From Victivallales bacterium (GTDB lineage: Bacteria > Verrucomicrobiota > Lentisphaeria > Oligosphaerales > Oligosphaeraceae): a stretch of 16,983 nt of DNA. The notes below the pieces were generated by a model. That model ran no database searches. It was not told the origin of the DNA and saw only the letters and a list, made by a program, of their open reading frames with translations. Made by a program: the position numbers and the translations under genes. Where the stretch lies: the NCBI GenBank assembly GCA_017964325.1, contig JAGCSE010000324.1, positions 1 through 16,983 of the forward strand. Direction: 5' to 3'. Below, piece after piece: positions 14,744-16,983 of the stretch (positions within the stretch are counted from its first letter, which is position 1; every line of letters starts with the position of its first letter).

Positions 14744-15433
14744 ATGAAGATTATCAGGCATTGGTTGATTGTGGTGGCTGTTTTTGTAGGCCTGGGCTGT
14801 TGTGTATGTCGCGGTGAGCAGGATGTCGGCGGAGAAGGTGCGATGCCGCCGCCACCGCCGCCGCAGAACGGACGGCCTGGCGGAATGGGGCCTGGCGGAA
14901 TGAACGGCGGTCCCATGATGCGTGGTGCGCACCGCAGGGAGGAGTTTCGAAAGGTTTGGGAGAGGCTTCAGAAGGAGAATCCGGAGGAGGCCGCACGTCT
15001 TGAGAAATTGAAGCAAACAAATCGTGAAGAGTACTATCGTGAGCTCAGAAAACTGTTTCCTCCGCAAGTTCGTGTCCCGAGCATGACGATGAAGCTGGAT
15101 CAGCAGTGCTGGGAACTTGGCCGTCAATATAAGAACGCACGCACGGAAGAGGAGCGGAAGGCGATTCGCAAAGAACTTGAGGAATTGGTCGAGAAGAGTT
15201 TCGAGGCGATGGTTCAGGAGTCGAAGGATCGTCTGGAGATGCTTCAGAAGCAGCTTCAGGAGATGGAGGAGAAGAAGGATGAAATCAACAAGAAGCGCCT
15301 GGAGATGTTCCTTCGCGGCGGTTTTTGGAAAAAGCCTCATGGCGGCGATGATGACCGTAACAGGGGGCCGCATCCGATGATGCCGCCTCCCGGACCGCAT
15401 GATTTCAATCAGAAGCAGAACGGTGGAAAATAA
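14744..15433 (+). CDS. Exported Pro/Gly/Met-rich coiled-coil protein, function unknown
   Basis: A 229-residue protein that I do not recognise. A hydrophobic N-terminus (5-22, 'WLIVVAVFVGLGCC') acts as a signal peptide or anchor. The Cys pair at 19-20 is not in a standard lipobox. Then come a run of six Pro and a Gly/Met/Pro-rich stretch (about 32-55), a long Glu/Lys/Arg-rich helical region (about 60-200), probably coiled coil, and a Gly/Asp/Pro/His-rich tail. ATG 14744 is chosen over ATG 14720 because GGAGG lies eight bases before it and the signal sequence then starts at residue 3. It lies 52 bases after the anti-sigma gene. The helical, Met-rich, exported character recalls periplasmic CpxP/Spy-like stress proteins that often sit beside envelope sigma systems, but no LTxxQ motif is seen, so that relationship is only a suggestion. 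Confidence 0.75.
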   Translation: MKIIRHWLIVVAVFVGLGCCVCRGEQDVGGEGAMPPPPPPQNGRPGGMGPGGMNGGPMMRGAHRREEFRKVWERLQKENPEEAARLEKLKQTNREEYYRELRKLFPPQVRVPSMTMKLDQQCWELGRQYKNARTEEERKAIRKELEELVEKSFEAMVQESKDRLEMLQKQLQEMEEKKDEINKKRLEMFLRGGFWKKPHGGDDDRNRGPHPMMPPPGPHDFNQKQNGGK

Positions 15434-15489
15434 GTTTGGAAGAACAGGGGGGGATGAACGGAAGAGTCATTGAAAAGGAAAGAAAGGGT

Positions 15490-16260
15490 ATGAGTGAAAT
15501 TGCATTGGTGACTGGCGGTGCGCGTGGCATCGGTTTCGGAGTGAGCAAGGCGTTGGCGAAAGAGGGCGTGAATATTGCGGTGTTCGGAACACGTGGTGCA
15601 GATGCCGTCGCCTCGGCGATGGAGGAATTGGCGTCATTCGGCGTAAGGACCTGCTATTGCCAAGGCAGCATTACTTGTGCCGCGGATCGCGAAGCGGCGT
15701 TGGACAAGATTGAGGCCGAGTTGGGGCCAATCAATTTTCTTGTCAACAACGCAGGCATTGCGCCAAAAGTTCGTGCCGACATTCTGGAGGCGACGGAAGA
15801 GAGTTTCGAGACGGTTCTGAAGACGAATCTTCAAGGGCCGTATTTCATGACGCAGGCCGTTGCGAAGCGCATGGCGGCATGCAAGAAGGCGGATTCGTCG
15901 TTCCGAGGCGGAATTGTCAATGTCTCATCGATTTCCGCGACAGTCGTCTCGACAAGCCGAGGCGAATATTGCATCTCGAAAGCCGGCGTCAGCATGGCGA
16001 CGCAACTGTGGGCGGCGCGTCTGGCGGAATTTGGAATTAACGTCTATGAAATCCGACCGGGAGTCATCAAGACGGACATGACAAGCGTTGTGACGGAGAA
16101 ATACGACAAGTTGATTTCGGAAGGTCTCTGTCTGATTCCACGCTGGGGATATCCTGACGACATCGGCAAGGCGGTTGCGATGCTGTGGCGTGGCGACCTT
16201 GCCTATACGACCGGCCAAGTCCTCATGATTGATGGAGGAATGACCATATCACAATTATAA
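15490..16260 (+). CDS. Short-chain dehydrogenase/reductase (SDR, classical type)
   Basis: A 256-residue NAD(P)-dependent oxidoreductase. The cofactor motif TGGARGIG spans 8-15, NNAG spans 86-89, and the active site is Asn113, Ser147, Tyr160 and Lys164 (YxxxK), all with correct spacing. 'PGVIKTDM' and the C-terminal 'GQVLMIDGGM' are typical of the FabG-like subgroup. ATG 15490 is preferred over ATG 15454 because AAGGAA lies nine bases before it and classical SDRs start just ahead of the first strand. FabG itself usually sits with other fatty-acid genes, which are absent here, so a sugar or hydroxy-acid dehydrogenase is as likely. It is 56 bases after the coiled-coil gene and could share its transcript. 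No terminator follows: a 7-bp tandem array starts at the base after the stop. Confidence 0.93.
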   Translation: MSEIALVTGGARGIGFGVSKALAKEGVNIAVFGTRGADAVASAMEELASFGVRTCYCQGSITCAADREAALDKIEAELGPINFLVNNAGIAPKVRADILEATEESFETVLKTNLQGPYFMTQAVAKRMAACKKADSSFRGGIVNVSSISATVVSTSRGEYCISKAGVSMATQLWAARLAEFGINVYEIRPGVIKTDMTSVVTEKYDKLISEGLCLIPRWGYPDDIGKAVAMLWRGDLAYTTGQVLMIDGGMTISQL

Positions 16261-16346
16261 TTAACAATTAACAATTAACAATTAACAATTAACAATTAAC
16301 AATTAACAATTAACAATTAACAATTAACAATTAACAATTAACAATT
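16261..16346. repeat. Perfect 7-bp tandem array (TTAACAA), about 12 copies
   Basis: The heptamer TTAACAA is repeated without error for 86 bases, starting at the base after the SDR stop codon; a degenerate copy appears to overlap the last SDR codons. The lack of divergence suggests recent slippage expansion or continuing homogenisation. It is far more A+T-rich than the neighbouring genes. Confidence 0.97.
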
Positions 16347-16350
16347 GTGA

Positions 16351-16632
16351 GTAGTTCTGATAAAAGAAACAAGACATAAATATAGAGAAAATGTTATAAT
16401 TGAGAGCATAGATAAAGATGGATTTTGGTTGAACATCGACCAAGAAAGGATATATGCACCATTTGAAAAGTTTCAATTATTCAAGAACGTCAAGCTGAGT
16501 GACATTTTTGATGTTTCATATTTGCCTGGTGATATTCTGCATTGGGAGAATGCTGATATTGATCTGTATATTGATACATTTAGGCATCTTGAAAATATGT
16601 ACAAATGTTTGATGCCTATACGAATCAATTAG
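16351..16632 (+). pseudogene. DUF2442-like small protein, no clear start codon (possibly truncated)
   Basis: The frame is open from 16351, right after a TGA that follows the 7-bp array, to TAG 16630-16632, giving up to 93 residues. The middle and end resemble the DUF2442 family: 'DGFWLNIDQERIYAPFEKF', 'KNVKLSDIFDVSYL', 'GDILHWENADIDL'. The family's first strands are encoded upstream of the only common start (TTG 16429), and no ATG, GTG or TTG precedes them; CTG 16357, ATA and ATT are the only options, with no good ribosome-binding site. DUF2442 genes often sit next to DUF4160 genes in small toxin-antitoxin-like pairs, but no partner is seen here. Expansion of the adjacent array may have removed the original start. 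A live gene starting at TTG 16429 with 67 residues is the alternative. Confidence 0.55.
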
Positions 16633-16875
16633 CAAAATGATTAATGATTAATCATAAACGCTCTATTCCCTATAAGGGTAGGTAATTGTGTCCTTATAGG
16701 TGGCGCCCTTCGGGCGCGATGAAATAGGGGGGAGCGTCTTGCCACCAGCTGCGCTCACTATGTTCGCTTTCAGGCGGTTACGAATGTCTCGCCATTCGTG
16801 CGGATAGTTGCCTCGCGGCTTAGGTAAGCTACCCTCTTCGGGAATAGAGTGTTAGCAAAATGATTAATGATTAAT
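16629..16875. repeat. 24-bp perfect direct repeats, 223 bp apart
   Basis: The 24 bases at 16629-16652 recur exactly at 16852-16875; they begin TTAGCAAAATGATTAATG and contain a 7-bp period (ATTAATG). Partial similarity continues after both copies, where TATTCCCTATAAG and a GGTAA follow. The first copy overlaps the TAG stop of the DUF2442-like frame. This looks like a duplicated unit of about 223 bp whose second copy is cut off by the 14-bp array. Confidence 0.9.
16657..16853. other. Hairpin-rich intergenic element between the direct repeats
   Basis: The element is closed by an outer stem: CTCTATTCCC (16661-16670) pairs perfectly with GGGAATAGAG (16840-16849), extending to AAACG/TGTT with one G-T pair. 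Inside are three strong hairpins: CCTATAAGG (16669-16677) with CCTTATAGG (16692-16700); GCGCCC-TTC-GGGCGC (16703-16717); and ACGAATG (16780-16786) with CATTCGT (16793-16799). The interior is GC-rich within an A+T-rich surround. No ORF or tRNA pattern is seen. A small mobile palindromic element (MITE- or REP-like) or a structured RNA would both fit. Confidence 0.6.
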
Positions 16876-16902
16876 GATTCACTTTATTCCCTATAAGAGA
16901 AG

Positions 16903-16983
16903 GTAAATTATTAATTGTAAATTATTAATTGTAAATTATTAATTGTAAATTATTAATTGTAAATTATTAATTGTAAATTATTA
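16903..16983. repeat. 14-bp tandem array, nearly 6 copies, open at the window edge
   Basis: The unit GTAAATTATTAATT repeats exactly from 16903 to the last base. In a suitable phase it reads AATTGTAAATTATT, which matches a dimer of the reverse complement of the TTAACAA unit (AATTGTT twice) at 12 of 14 positions. It therefore appears to be a diverged, oppositely oriented relative of the array at 16261-16346. Confidence 0.95.

Noticed and set aside
14723..15400. 225-residue minus-strand frame opposite the coiled-coil gene
   Set aside because: Leu-rich text is the antisense of Glu/Lys codons; the plus-strand frame has a good ribosome-binding site and signal peptide.
16261..16983. Repeat region considered as a CRISPR array or an origin with iterons
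   Set aside because: There are no unique spacers between 23-47 bp repeats and no cas genes, and no replication initiator gene or DnaA-box cluster was recognised; the arrays are uninterrupted short tandem units.

Overview
The window looks like a chromosomal segment from a glycan-degrading, Gram-negative-type bacterium, most probably of the PVC group and close to Lentisphaerota/Victivallales. This is an inference from gene content: an HX9DG pseudopilin with a very short leader, two divergent Gfo/Idh/MocA oxidoreductases beside glycoside hydrolases, an exported transglutaminase-like protein, and a four-TM FtsK. No rRNA, tRNA, CRISPR array, transposase or integrase was seen.

Region 1 (1-6627) is a carbohydrate locus. 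It holds the 3' part of a glycosidase-like TIM-barrel protein, a canonical Gfo/Idh/MocA oxidoreductase, a secreted GH5 endoglycanase on the minus strand, then a second, atypical Gfo/Idh/MocA protein followed 22 bases later by a type IV pilin-like protein. Two unusual tandem arrays lie in its gaps: four 32-33 bp GC-rich units (988-1118), and fifteen 8-9 bp units built around CTCTAG (2435-2566) just beyond a probable bidirectional terminator.

Region 2 (6643-13329, all minus strand) is mostly housekeeping. In order of transcription it holds an exported transglutaminase-like protein, homoserine dehydrogenase, FtsK, and a membrane protein with a RodZ-type helix-turn-helix but almost no extracytoplasmic domain. 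The ftsK leader carries a 14-bp imperfect inverted repeat and a six-codon ORF with a much better ribosome-binding site than ftsK itself.

Region 3 (13522-16260, plus strand) starts divergently from the transglutaminase gene. It encodes an ECF sigma factor, a one-TM anti-sigma factor with an HxxxCxxC zinc motif, an exported Pro/Gly/Met-rich coiled-coil protein and an SDR oxidoreductase. The first three look like a regulator, its inhibitor and an envelope output or sensor.

Region 4 (16261-16983) is repeat-dominated. A perfect 7-bp array starts at the SDR stop codon. A DUF2442-like reading frame with no good start codon follows, then a hairpin-rich element between 24-bp direct repeats, then a 14-bp array that runs off the window and is a diverged reverse-complement dimer of the first array. 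This is the least explained part of the window.
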